A DNA stretch of 7,171 nt from Paracoccaceae bacterium. GTDB lineage: Bacteria; Pseudomonadota; Alphaproteobacteria; Rhodobacterales; Rhodobacteraceae. This document shows positions 1-6,055 of the stretch, one piece after another. The translations under genes were made by a program, and so were the position numbers. The notes below the pieces were generated by a model. That model was not told the origin of the DNA. It did not search any database and worked only from the letters and a program-made list of their open reading frames with translations. The DNA lies in the NCBI GenBank assembly GCA_002746395.1, contig NVXA01000001.1:377948-385118 (forward strand), read 5' to 3'. Every line of letters starts with the position of its first letter. Positions within the stretch are counted from its first letter, which is position 1.

Positions 1-843
1 ACCTATAGCCTGATCAATGATGAAGGGGAGCGCACTTGGGTGAAGTTTCACTTCAAGACGGCGCAGGGGCAGAAGACTAATTCAAACGCTACAGTTGCCG
101 AAATTATCGGCAGTGACCGCGAAAGCCATCAGCGCGATTTGTTTGAATCCATCGAAAACGGCGATTTCCCCAAGTGGAATGTCAAGATTCAGGTGATGAC
201 CGAAAGCCAAGCGGCCAGTCACAACCACAACCCGTTTGATCTGACGAAAATCTGGCCACACGCCGATTTCCCGTTGATCGACATTGGCGTGATGGAACTG
301 AACCGCAATCCTGAGAATTATTTCGCGGAGGTTGAGCAAGCTGCGTTTACCCCTGCCAATATCGTTCCCGGAATTGGCCACAGCCCTGACAAGATGCTGC
401 AAATGCGGATACATTCGTATGGCGATGCACAGCGGTATCGTGTTGGCACGAACCACCAGTTGTTGCCGGTAAATGCCGCGCGTTGCCCTGTTCGCAGTTA
501 CCAGCGTGACGGCGAAATGCGGGCTGACGGGAATTACGGCGGGGCCGTGAATTACGAGCCGAACAGTGTTGGCGGACCGGTCGAGGACCCGTCTTATAAA
601 GAGCCGCCATTGGCGCTTGATGGTGATGCGGATCGTTACAACCACCGCGACGGTAATGATGATTACACGCAAGCCGGTGATTTGTTCCGCCTGATGCCAG
701 CGGACGAGCAGCAGCGCCTGATGGATACCATTGCGGGTGAAATGACGGGCATTCCTGATGATATCGCCCAGCGCCAGATCGGGCATTTCCGCAAAGCGGA
801 TCCGGCTTATGGTGACGGAATTGCACAGCGCCTTGGCTTGTAA
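1..843 (+). CDS. Haem catalase, C-terminal part (5' end outside the window)
   Basis: This enzyme converts hydrogen peroxide to water and oxygen. The frame is open from base 1 and ends at TAA 841-843, giving 280 residues, roughly the last 60% of a small-subunit (about 480-500 aa) catalase. The first visible residues, [20 protein letters not shown], are the typical core beta-barrel stretch. Further on are the conserved blocks [10 protein letters not shown] and [14 protein letters not shown], then [12 protein letters not shown], whose Arg136 and Tyr140 (numbered from the edge) match the R-x-x-x-Y pair in which Tyr is the proximal haem ligand. The last 60 or so residues look like the catalase immune-responsive C-terminal domain. 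The distal His and Asn lie upstream of the window. No flavodoxin-like C-terminal extension is present, so it is not a large-subunit HPII type. A hairpin terminator follows, so it is transcribed apart from the downstream peroxiredoxin. Family certain; exact clade not decided. Confidence 0.95.
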   Translation, partial: TYSLINDEGERTWVKFHFKTAQGQKTNSNATVAEIIGSDRESHQRDLFESIENGDFPKWNVKIQVMTESQAASHNHNPFDLTKIWPHADFPLIDIGVMELNRNPENYFAEVEQAAFTPANIVPGIGHSPDKMLQMRIHSYGDAQRYRVGTNHQLLPVNAARCPVRSYQRDGEMRADGNYGGAVNYEPNSVGGPVEDPSYKEPPLALDGDADRYNHRDGNDDYTQAGDLFRLMPADEQQRLMDTIAGEMTGIPDDIAQRQIGHFRKADPAYGDGIAQRLGL

Positions 844-856
844 CTAACGAATTGTC

Positions 857-884
857 AGGGCCGCGCGGTGTTTCGTGCGGCCTT
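857..884 (+). terminator. Hairpin terminator after the catalase gene
   Basis: GGCCGCGCG (859-867) pairs with CGTGCGGCC (874-882) over nine base pairs including one G-U, around a 6-nt loop. The outer bases 857-858 and 883-884 can extend the stem. It starts 13 bases after the catalase stop. The T run after it is poor (TTGATT), so termination may be incomplete. Confidence 0.6.
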
Positions 885-920
885 GATTCCAGCTTGGATT
901 TCGGAAATTCCTGCCCGTGA

Positions 921-948
921 CTTTTCGCCTATTGAAGTCCGCGAAAAG
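921..948. repeat. Perfect 8-bp inverted repeat around the peroxiredoxin -35 element
   Basis: CTTTTCGC (921-928) and GCGAAAAG (941-948) are exact reverse complements separated by 12 bases. The arm centres are 20 bp apart, about two helical turns, as expected for a dimeric regulator. The spacer contains the putative -35 hexamer TTGAAG (932-937). It could instead be a second weak hairpin for the catalase transcript, but no T run follows. No known regulator is recognised. Confidence 0.45.
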
Positions 949-960
949 CGCATTTAGAAC
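932..960 (+). promoter_or_regulatory. Probable sigma70-type promoter of the peroxiredoxin gene
   Basis: TTGAAG (932-937) is followed after 17 bases by TAGAAC (955-960), each a recognisable match to the housekeeping -35 and -10 elements at ideal spacing. Transcription would start near 967, about 30 bases before the ATG at 997. The -10 hexamer lies inside the Irr-box-like palindrome. Confidence 0.5.
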
Positions 961-970
961 GCTTCTAAAT
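952..970. promoter_or_regulatory. Irr-box-like (iron control element) palindrome
   Basis: ATTTAGAACGCTTCTAAAT is a perfect palindrome with 8-bp arms and a 3-bp centre. It agrees with the TTTAGAA-N3-TTCTAAA type consensus reported for Irr, the Fur-family haem/iron regulator of alphaproteobacteria (recalled knowledge). It covers the putative -10 element and start point of the peroxiredoxin gene, a position expected to repress. The palindrome is seen directly; the identity of the regulator is inferred. Confidence 0.6.
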
Positions 971-996
971 ATCCACTGAAGCCTAAGGACTACCCA

Positions 997-1545
997 ATGA
1001 AATCCGGACTACCTCTACCAAACGTAACATTCAAAACCCGCGTACGCGACGAATCCATCGGCGGAGACAATCCGTTCCGCTGGCAGGACATGACAACTGA
1101 CGATTACTTCAAAGGTAAACGCGTTGTTCTTTTCTCGCTGCCCGGTGCTTTCACACCGACTTGTTCCACATACCAGTTGCCCGGCTATGAAAACGGTGCG
1201 GCAGACTTCGCGGCGGAAGGCATTGATGAGATTTATTGCATGTCGGTTAACGACGCCTTTGTGATGAACAAATGGGCTGAATCGCAGAATCTTGAGAACG
1301 TCAAGGTTATCCCTGACGGGTCGGGCGAGTTTGCACGCCGTGTCGGCATGCTTGTGCGTAAAGACAACTTGGGCTTTGGCCTTCGCTCATGGCGTTATGC
1401 TGCTGTTATCAATAACGGCGTCGTTGAAGCATGGTTCGAAGAGCCGGGCTTGGCCGATAACCACGCAGATGACCCATACGGTGAATCCTCGCCTGAAACC
1501 GTGCTGAACTGGTTGCGCGAAGCAAACCGCGAAGTTGCGGCGTAA
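997..1545 (+). CDS. Peroxiredoxin, Prx5 subfamily
   Basis: This is a cytosolic thiol peroxidase that reduces hydrogen peroxide and organic hydroperoxides, probably with glutathione/glutaredoxin or thioredoxin as reductant. The 182 residues match the family length. The active-site motif PGAFTPTCS (residues 49-57) places the peroxidatic cysteine at Cys56, with the conserved Pro and Thr before it. Arg130 in GLRSWRY fits the active-site Arg that lowers the cysteine pKa. The only other cysteine is Cys81 in EIYCMSVN, and no clear C-terminal resolving cysteine is seen, so a 1-Cys type mechanism is likely. There is no signal peptide and no glutaredoxin fusion. The start is fixed by the Shine-Dalgarno sequence TAAGGA (984-989), seven bases before ATG. 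It sits beside catalase but has its own promoter and terminator. Base usage is like that of its neighbours. Confidence 0.95.
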   Translation: MKSGLPLPNVTFKTRVRDESIGGDNPFRWQDMTTDDYFKGKRVVLFSLPGAFTPTCSTYQLPGYENGAADFAAEGIDEIYCMSVNDAFVMNKWAESQNLENVKVIPDGSGEFARRVGMLVRKDNLGFGLRSWRYAAVINNGVVEAWFEEPGLADNHADDPYGESSPETVLNWLREANREVAA

Positions 1546-1563
1546 GCTGATCGACAAACTTAT

Positions 1564-1592
1564 AAACGGGGCGCTATTTAGTGCCCCGTTTT
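1564..1592 (+). terminator. Rho-independent terminator of the peroxiredoxin gene
   Basis: ACGGGGCGCT (1566-1575) pairs with AGTGCCCCGT (1580-1589) over ten base pairs with one G-U, closed by the 4-nt loop ATTT. AA before and TT after the stem can also pair, and a short T run follows. This is a strong canonical terminator 18 bases after the stop codon. Confidence 0.9.
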
Positions 1593-1605
1593 GCGTTTAC
1601 CGCCA

Positions 1606-1633
1606 TTGACTCCCCCCTCCAAATCCATATAAC
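1606..1633 (+). promoter_or_regulatory. Probable sigma70-type promoter of rpsD
   Basis: TTGACT (1606-1611) and TATAAC (1628-1633) are separated by 16 bases, a near-consensus pair as expected for a ribosomal protein gene. Transcription would start near 1640 and leave an untranslated leader of about 120 bases before the GTG at 1762. It lies just downstream of the previous terminator, so rpsD starts its own unit. Confidence 0.7.
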
Positions 1634-1701
1634 GCCGCCATCCGGTGCCGTGAGGTGCAGGTCAATTGGTGTTTGTGGCCCTCGCAAGGGGACGCCTGTC
1701 A

Positions 1702-1754
1702 CCTTTCCCGATACTGGGGAGGGTAAGGAAAGCACCTTTCAAAATTTGAAAGGA
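1702..1754 (+). promoter_or_regulatory. rpsD leader with hairpin that hides the ribosome binding site
   Basis: CCTTTCAAA (1735-1743) and TTTGAAAGG (1745-1753) form an exact inverted repeat. In RNA this gives an 8-bp stem with a 3-nt loop whose 3' arm contains the Shine-Dalgarno sequence (GAAAGGA, 1748-1754), seven bases before GTG. A second CCTTTC at 1702-1707 could pair with the same 3' arm. CTTTCC (1703-1708) can also pair with GGAAAG (1727-1732), and CACCTTTC occurs twice (1700-1707, 1733-1740). Competing structures suit translational feedback by S4, as known for S4 leaders in other bacteria. The pairing is seen; regulation is inferred. Confidence 0.5.
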
Positions 1755-1761
1755 TCCAGCC

Positions 1762-2382
1762 GTGACTAAACGTACAGCTGCCAAGTATAAACTCGATCGT
1801 CGTATGGGCGAAAACATTTGGGGTCGCCCCAAGTCTCCGGTAAATCGTCGTGAATATGGCCCGGGCCAGCACGGCCAAGGTCGTAAGCAAAAGCTTTCCG
1901 ACTTCGGTACACAGTTGCGCGCCAAGCAGAAGCTTAAAGGCTACTACGGCGATCTGACCGAAAAACAGTTCCGTCGCATCTTTGGCGAAGCCGACCGTGT
2001 AAAAGGCGATACAGGTGCGAACCTTATTGGTCTTCTAGAACGCCGTCTTGACGCTGTTGTTTACCGTGCGAAATTCGTGCCGACAGTTTTCGCAGCGCGT
2101 CAGTTCGTAAACCACGGCCACGTGACGGTTAACGGCAAGAAAGTGAACATCGCTTCCTACCGTGTTTCCGAGGGCGACGTGATCGCTGTTCGTGAAAAAT
2201 CCCGTCAGATGAATTTGGTCATGGAAGCACAAGCTTCTGCCGAGCGCGATACGCCGGAGTACCTGAACATCGACACAAACAAATTGACTTGTGAATTCGT
2301 TCGCACACCAAGCCTTTCCGACGTACCTTATCCGGTAATGATGGAACCAAACCTGGTGGTGGAATTCTACGCGAAAAACTAG
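1762..2382 (+). CDS. rpsD: 30S ribosomal protein S4
   Basis: S4 is a primary 16S rRNA-binding protein that nucleates assembly of the 30S body and helps keep decoding accurate. The 206 residues match the family. The N-terminal domain (about 1-93) starts [20 protein letters not shown] and contains [10 protein letters not shown] (30-39). It lacks the zinc-binding cysteines of some S4 proteins, as usual in alphaproteobacteria. The S4 RNA-binding fold (about 94-157) shows [13 protein letters not shown] and the [16 protein letters not shown] core. The C-terminus ends [11 protein letters not shown], a normal S4 ending. The start is GTG, placed by the sequence GAAAGGA seven bases upstream. The gene stands alone between its own promoter and terminator, unlike enterobacteria where it lies in the alpha operon with rpsM, rpsK and rpoA. 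Confidence 0.98.
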   Translation: MTKRTAAKYKLDRRMGENIWGRPKSPVNRREYGPGQHGQGRKQKLSDFGTQLRAKQKLKGYYGDLTEKQFRRIFGEADRVKGDTGANLIGLLERRLDAVVYRAKFVPTVFAARQFVNHGHVTVNGKKVNIASYRVSEGDVIAVREKSRQMNLVMEAQASAERDTPEYLNIDTNKLTCEFVRTPSLSDVPYPVMMEPNLVVEFYAKN

Positions 2383-2422
2383 GGTCAGGACCCGCTAGGT
2401 TTTTCGACAAACAGAATTTTGG

Positions 2423-2453
2423 AAAGGGCTGTACCGTTGGTATGGCCCTTTTT
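2423..2453 (+). terminator. Rho-independent terminator of rpsD
   Basis: AAAGGGC (2423-2429) pairs with GCCCTTT (2445-2451). The inner bases TGTACC and GGTATG continue the stem, giving 13 pairs with two G-U and a GTT loop. T residues follow. It lies 40 bases after the rpsD stop and 32 bases before the next start codon, so the following gene needs read-through or a promoter overlapping this region. Confidence 0.85.
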
Positions 2454-2485
2454 CGTTAGGGAAAGTGGCACGTTAAGGAGAATGA

Positions 2486-3010
2486 ATGATGGATGATTCA
2501 CAAAATTTACTTGAACTGGTTGCCACGGCGCAAACCAATGCAAAGGCGTCTGAAAATGATATTTCAGAAATTTTGAAACTAATGGACGGGCAGAACGGTT
2601 CCGACGTTCAAGTTGAAGAACTTCGCGCCGCGACGGTTTCGCTTGAATTGCTGGCAGTCGATATATTCTCTGTTTTTGAGGCGCGGATGCAGCACCATTT
2701 TAGACGAGGTCCGTTCTCTCGCAAATTGAGGGCATTGCTGTTGGAGGCTGGTAAAGCTGACCTCGCCGATAGGGTTCACCATTATTATCTTGCGATCAAC
2801 GTCCTGAAGCATGGAAAAGGTGCGAGCTATCGGGAACTGCTCAACGCGCCAAACAGTCTTTTTGTGGTGAAATCAACCAAAGACACCCCCGCCGAAGAAG
2901 CGCACACACCCGTAAGCCTTTTAGATGTCACTGTGCCGGGATTTTTTGATGGGCTTATCAGCACCATTCTTGACGCTTACCATTTCCTTGAAAAAAGATC
3001 GGTTTCTTAA
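2486..3010 (+). CDS. Unrecognised 174-residue helical protein
   Basis: I do not recognise this protein. It is acidic at its N-terminus, has no cysteine, no signal peptide and no membrane segment, and looks largely helical. A basic patch lies at about residues 70-82 (QHHFRRGPFSRKLR). The most motif-like parts are HHYYLAINVLKHGKG (98-112) and a C-terminal amphipathic stretch VPGFFDGLISTILDAYHFLE (150-169). The N-x-x-K-H-G pattern recalls some HEPN-fold helical proteins, but the full R-x4-6-H signature is not convincing. A clear ribosome site TAAGGAG (2474-2480) precedes two in-frame ATGs at 2486 and 2489; the second has the better spacing (8 bases). No good promoter is seen after the rpsD terminator. 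It converges on the Lrp gene with 19 bases between stops. Coding status is well supported by the ribosome site and open length. Confidence 0.8.
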   Translation: MMDDSQNLLELVATAQTNAKASENDISEILKLMDGQNGSDVQVEELRAATVSLELLAVDIFSVFEARMQHHFRRGPFSRKLRALLLEAGKADLADRVHHYYLAINVLKHGKGASYRELLNAPNSLFVVKSTKDTPAEEAHTPVSLLDVTVPGFFDGLISTILDAYHFLEKRSVS

Positions 3011-3018
3011 CTGCTATT

Positions 3019-3049
3019 AGCGACCTCGGTCACAGTGGCAGTGGTCGCT
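3019..3049. terminator. Possible bidirectional hairpin between convergent genes
   Basis: AGCGACC (3019-3025) and GGTCGCT (3043-3049) are exact reverse complements 17 bases apart, spanning the gap and the last codons of the Lrp gene, including its TGA (3030-3032). It could end transcripts from both sides, but neither strand has a T run after the stem, so this is weak. Confidence 0.35.
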
Positions 3050-3494
3050 GCTCCTCGATCGCTTCCATGGCGAAATATGATGTGACCGAGTCCAGCTCCA
3101 CCTTCGATATCAGGCGTTGGTAGACGCGGTCGTAGCTGGCCATGTCCTCGGTCACGACTTTTAGCATGTAGTCGTAATCGCCGCCGATGCGGAAGAAATC
3201 TATGACTTCGGGGATGGTGGAAACATGGGTGCGAAAGCTTTTCAGCCAGCCTACCGAGTGGTGCCGTGTTCGTAGCATCACGAAAACTACCAACCCTAAT
3301 CCCAGTTTTTGACGATCAAGCTGGATGGTTGAGCCGGTGATGATCCCCTCCGCATTCAGAACTTGCAATCGTCGCCAGCAAGCGTTTTGGGACAGGCCGA
3401 CTTTATCCGCCAGCTCCCGTTGAGACATAGAGGAGTCGATTTGCAGCGCCGCAAGCATTCGCTTATCAATTTGATCTGGTTTATGGCTTTTCAT
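3030..3494 (-). CDS. Lrp/AsnC-family transcriptional regulator
   Basis: This is a DNA-binding regulator that usually responds to an amino acid and forms dimers, octamers or larger assemblies. From ATG at 3494 the protein has 154 residues, the normal family length. The N-terminal winged helix-turn-helix is clear: DQIDKRMLAALQIDSSMSQR followed by ELADKVGLSQNACWRRLQVL (helix-turn-helix about 24-44). The C-terminal RAM ligand and oligomerisation domain (about 66-145) contains GGDYDYMLKVV, the usual glycine-rich effector-site loop. A longer reading from ATG 3521 or from 3671 would add residues unlike the family and run into the divergent gene. No good Shine-Dalgarno sequence precedes any start. 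A minus-strand TAATAT (3520-3525) could be its -10 element, giving a very short leader. It is divergent from the class V PLP enzyme, its likely target, and probably controls itself too. Confidence 0.93.
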   Translation of the reverse strand: MKSHKPDQIDKRMLAALQIDSSMSQRELADKVGLSQNACWRRLQVLNAEGIITGSTIQLDRQKLGLGLVVFVMLRTRHHSVGWLKSFRTHVSTIPEVIDFFRIGGDYDYMLKVVTEDMASYDRVYQRLISKVELDSVTSYFAMEAIEEQRPLPL

Positions 3495-3521
3495 ACGATC
3501 ATATGACACAATAATCGCCAT

Positions 3522-3555
3522 ATTAGCAATGTAATTAGTAATGTAATTTGCCAAT
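3522..3555. promoter_or_regulatory. Tandem and inverted repeats in the divergent Lrp/aminotransferase promoter region
   Basis: Two 12-bp units, ATTAGCAATGTA (3522-3533) and ATTAGTAATGTA (3534-3545), lie head to tail with one mismatch. The ends also form an inverted repeat: ATTAGCAA (3522-3529) against TTGCCAAT (3548-3555), 7 of 8 matching. The segment is AT-rich and lies between a possible minus-strand -10 (TAATAT, 3520-3525) and a possible plus-strand -10 (CATAAT, 3562-3567) that lacks a good -35. This is the arrangement expected for a local Lrp-type operator; the function is inferred. Confidence 0.5.
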
Positions 3556-3588
3556 ACGCACCATAATTTCCCTACAAAGGAGATTATC

Positions 3589-4962
3589 ATGACCCTAGAG
3601 ATTTTTCGTGACACCCTGAACGTGTCCAACCCCACCGAATTCCTGCGTGACGGACTTATTGGCGAAGGCATGATGCTGCCCGGCGGTAAACCATTGGTTT
3701 ATGCCGATTACGTCGCCTCTGGCCGCGCGTTGGCACAGGTGGAAGATTACGTGACCCGCCATGTGTTGCCGTTTTATGCCAACACGCACACGGACACCTC
3801 GTTCACAGGCGCATACAGCACCAAGCTTCGCGAAGATGCGCGGGCGGAAATTGCACGGCTTACGAAAGCGGATGAGTGTTCGGTGATTTTTGCAGGGCCG
3901 GGTGCGACGGCGGGTCTGAATCGTTTGGTGACCTTAACGGGCATTCCGCAGGCTACAAATCCGGTGGTTTTCATCGGGCCTTACGAGCATCATTCCAACA
4001 TTCTGCCTTGGCGCGAAAGCAAAGCTACGGTGATTGAAATTCCTGAAGCCGAGGGCGGCGGGCCGGATTTGGTGGCGCTGGAGGCGGCATTGCGTGAACA
4101 CGGCGATGCGGATTTGAAAGTGGGGTCGTTTTCTGCCGCATCGAACGTTACGGGCGTGATTACGGATACGGATCCGGTGACGCGCATTTTGAAGGCGCAT
4201 GGGGCGCTTGCGATTTGGGATTATGCAGGCGGTGCGCCATATCTGTCGATTGATATGGCAACGGGCACGGACGCGGAAAAAGATGCGGTTGTGTTGTCGG
4301 CGCATAAATTCCCCGGTGGTCCGGCGGCCTCGGGCGTTGTGATCGTTCGCGATAATGCCGTGCGCTTGAACATCCCAAGCTGGCCCGGTGGTGGCACGGT
4401 TGAATTCGTTTCGCCTTGGGAACACGATTATACGGATGATATTTCCACGCGCGAAGAAGCGGGAACGCCAAATGTGATCGGTGATATCCGCGCGGCATTG
4501 GTGTTCATGGTTAAGGATTCCATCGGGCAGGATACGATTACGGCACGCGAACACGCGTTGAACGAGATGGCATTCAATGGTTGGGCCAACAATCCGCATA
4601 TGACGATGCTGGGCGTGGACATGCCAAACAGGTTGCCGATCTTTTCATTCCTTGTGAAAGATGCGCAGGGTAACCAGATCGACCCGCAGGAATTCACGCG
4701 CGAGTTAAGTGCGCGCTATGGCATTCAGGCCCGTGGTGGCTGCGCCTGCGCGGGGCCATATGGGCATCGGTTGTTGGGAATTGATCGCGAAACATCGGAT
4801 CGCCTTCGCGTTGAAATTCTGGGCGGGAACGAGGCGGCCAAACCCGGTTGGGTTCGATTGAACTTCAGCTATCTGATGAGCGACGACACCGCGCAGTTTA
4901 TCATCGACAGCGTCAATGAACTGACGCATGCGATGGCGGGTGCTGCGCGTATTTCAGCCTAG
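3589..4962 (+). CDS. Class V PLP-dependent aminotransferase / cysteine desulfurase-like protein
   Basis: This is a cytosolic PLP enzyme of fold type I, class V, the superfamily of cysteine desulfurases, selenocysteine lyases and related lyases and epimerases; the substrate is unknown. The 457 residues include YADYVASGRAL near the N-terminus and FAGPGATAGLNRL (101-113, phosphate-binding loop region). His134 and His135 in PYEHHSN fit the residue stacking on the cofactor ring. Asp211 in WDYAGG contacts the pyridine nitrogen. Lys240 in LSAHKFPGGP is the Schiff-base lysine. Near the C-terminus, RGGCACAGPYGH (382-393) puts Cys385 and Cys387 in the region where desulfurases carry the persulfide cysteine. 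The ribosome site AAAGGAG (3576-3582) is six bases before ATG. It is longer than SufS/IscS (about 400) and lies beside no suf or isc genes. Divergence from Lrp suggests amino-acid-responsive control. Confidence 0.92.
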   Translation: MTLEIFRDTLNVSNPTEFLRDGLIGEGMMLPGGKPLVYADYVASGRALAQVEDYVTRHVLPFYANTHTDTSFTGAYSTKLREDARAEIARLTKADECSVIFAGPGATAGLNRLVTLTGIPQATNPVVFIGPYEHHSNILPWRESKATVIEIPEAEGGGPDLVALEAALREHGDADLKVGSFSAASNVTGVITDTDPVTRILKAHGALAIWDYAGGAPYLSIDMATGTDAEKDAVVLSAHKFPGGPAASGVVIVRDNAVRLNIPSWPGGGTVEFVSPWEHDYTDDISTREEAGTPNVIGDIRAALVFMVKDSIGQDTITAREHALNEMAFNGWANNPHMTMLGVDMPNRLPIFSFLVKDAQGNQIDPQEFTRELSARYGIQARGGCACAGPYGHRLLGIDRETSDRLRVEILGGNEAAKPGWVRLNFSYLMSDDTAQFIIDSVNELTHAMAGAARISA

Positions 4963-4963
4963 G

Positions 4964-6025
4964 TCAGGTGGGGCAAACTTGGGGTCTGTAATCCAGTATC
5001 CTGTCCATAACCGCCGCGCCAATCCAGAAGAACGTCAACGCGATCCATGCGGTTAAGGCAAGGGCGGAGCCGCCGGTGACACCTGCGCCAATTGCGCAAC
5101 CACCGGCGAGCATGCCGCCAAACCCCATCATCCCTGCGCCGGTTAGATATCGGCGCATACATTCGCCGTTCTGGAAGCCTTGGAGTTGTAATTCTTTCGA
5201 CCACCATGCCGCCAGAAAAGCGCCAATGAATACGCCCGGAACGAGACCGATATCAAAGTCGATAACCGAGTCCCGATTTAAGAAAAACATTAACGTGTCG
5301 GCAGACGGACCAGTGAACGTCGCGCTTTCGACCTGAACGGGGTCGAAGCTGATGGTGGAAAACGTGTAGGTCAGGAACCATCCCAATGCGATGGCAAACC
5401 CAACGCCGGAGGCCATGAATAAAACCCGTTTGCTAACCTTGTTTTTATACGCGACGTAAAGTGCGTATACCGCGAAGGCCACACCGAGCAAGGCACCCGT
5501 TCCTTCGGGTAGACCTATGTAATCGAGTATCTGGATGTTCCTGCCATTCGGGGTAACCCACAGCTCTGCCAACCAGTCGCGGAGCGGTGATAGCCAACCG
5601 TGCAGGCTCATCTGCGCCACGACAGCAAACACAAGGCCGGATATTACGGCGCGCAGGTTTCCTGTGGCGGCCAGCACCAACAGGCGGCCAGAACAACCGC
5701 GTGCCAGCACCATCCCTGCCCCAAATATCAAGCCGCCGATCACGGCGCCCGATATGGACCCAGTGGCAGATAGCATTCGTGCCTCGTCTAGCGAGATCAC
5801 ATCAAAGAAGAGCGCGCCTTGGGTCCAGAACAGGGCTGTGGCGAAGGTCAGCAACCAGACTGCGGTTTTGGGGCCGATGTTACCGCGCGAAAATTCAACC
5901 ACGGCAGCGCGCAGGCAAAAGCGGGACCGTTGAGCGGCAATTCCGAATATCAACCCCACCAACAGGCCTGCAAGGGCGATGGCTTTATCCTCGCCTATCG
6001 TTTCTAATAGCCAAACCAAATCCAT
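4964..6025 (-). CDS. YeeE/YedE family membrane transporter (thiosulfate/sulfur-type)
   Basis: This is an inner-membrane protein of the YeeE/YedE family, whose characterised members import thiosulfate (TsuA) or move other reduced sulfur species. I read about nine hydrophobic segments in 353 residues. The two family repeats are visible: AAQRSRFCLRAA early, then GMVLARGCSGRLLVLAATGNLR (about 105-125), and later GGMLAGGCAIGAGVTGGSALA (about 303-323). Cys111 and Cys310 in these loops, with Cys37 and Cys289, are placed like the cysteines that relay the substrate in TsuA. The start at 6025 is chosen because GGAG (bases 6032-6035, minus strand) lies six bases ahead. The in-frame ATG at 6058 would add 11 polar residues, lacks a well-placed ribosome site and overlaps a possible -10. 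Its stop is one base from that of the PLP enzyme. No partner TusA/YeeD gene is seen. Confidence 0.9.
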   Translation of the reverse strand: MDLVWLLETIGEDKAIALAGLLVGLIFGIAAQRSRFCLRAAVVEFSRGNIGPKTAVWLLTFATALFWTQGALFFDVISLDEARMLSATGSISGAVIGGLIFGAGMVLARGCSGRLLVLAATGNLRAVISGLVFAVVAQMSLHGWLSPLRDWLAELWVTPNGRNIQILDYIGLPEGTGALLGVAFAVYALYVAYKNKVSKRVLFMASGVGFAIALGWFLTYTFSTISFDPVQVESATFTGPSADTLMFFLNRDSVIDFDIGLVPGVFIGAFLAAWWSKELQLQGFQNGECMRRYLTGAGMMGFGGMLAGGCAIGAGVTGGSALALTAWIALTFFWIGAAVMDRILDYRPQVCPT

Positions 6026-6055
6026 GACGCGCTCCAGAATACATTCGGATATCTG

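Noticed and set aside
82..786. Long minus-strand open frame opposite the catalase gene (also 347-826)
   Set aside because: It is the complement of a certain catalase frame, its translation resembles no known protein, and it has no supporting ribosome site that I can see.
1581..1769. Small plus-strand frame between peroxiredoxin and rpsD
   Set aside because: It starts inside the peroxiredoxin terminator, covers the rpsD promoter and leader, and overlaps the rpsD start. Its composition looks non-coding.
2486..3010. Calling the orphan protein a HEPN toxin with a neighbouring antitoxin
   Set aside because: Only a loose N-x-x-K-H-G resemblance is present, no full R-x4-6-H motif is convincing, and no small partner gene lies next to it.
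3495..3671. N-terminal extension of the Lrp gene giving 213 residues
   Set aside because: The added residues are unlike the family and overlap the divergent promoter and first codons of the PLP enzyme. The 154-residue form has normal length.
3934..4599. 221-residue minus-strand frame opposite the PLP enzyme
   Set aside because: It is a shadow of a gene with all its class V catalytic residues, and its translation is arginine/histidine-rich with no recognisable domain.
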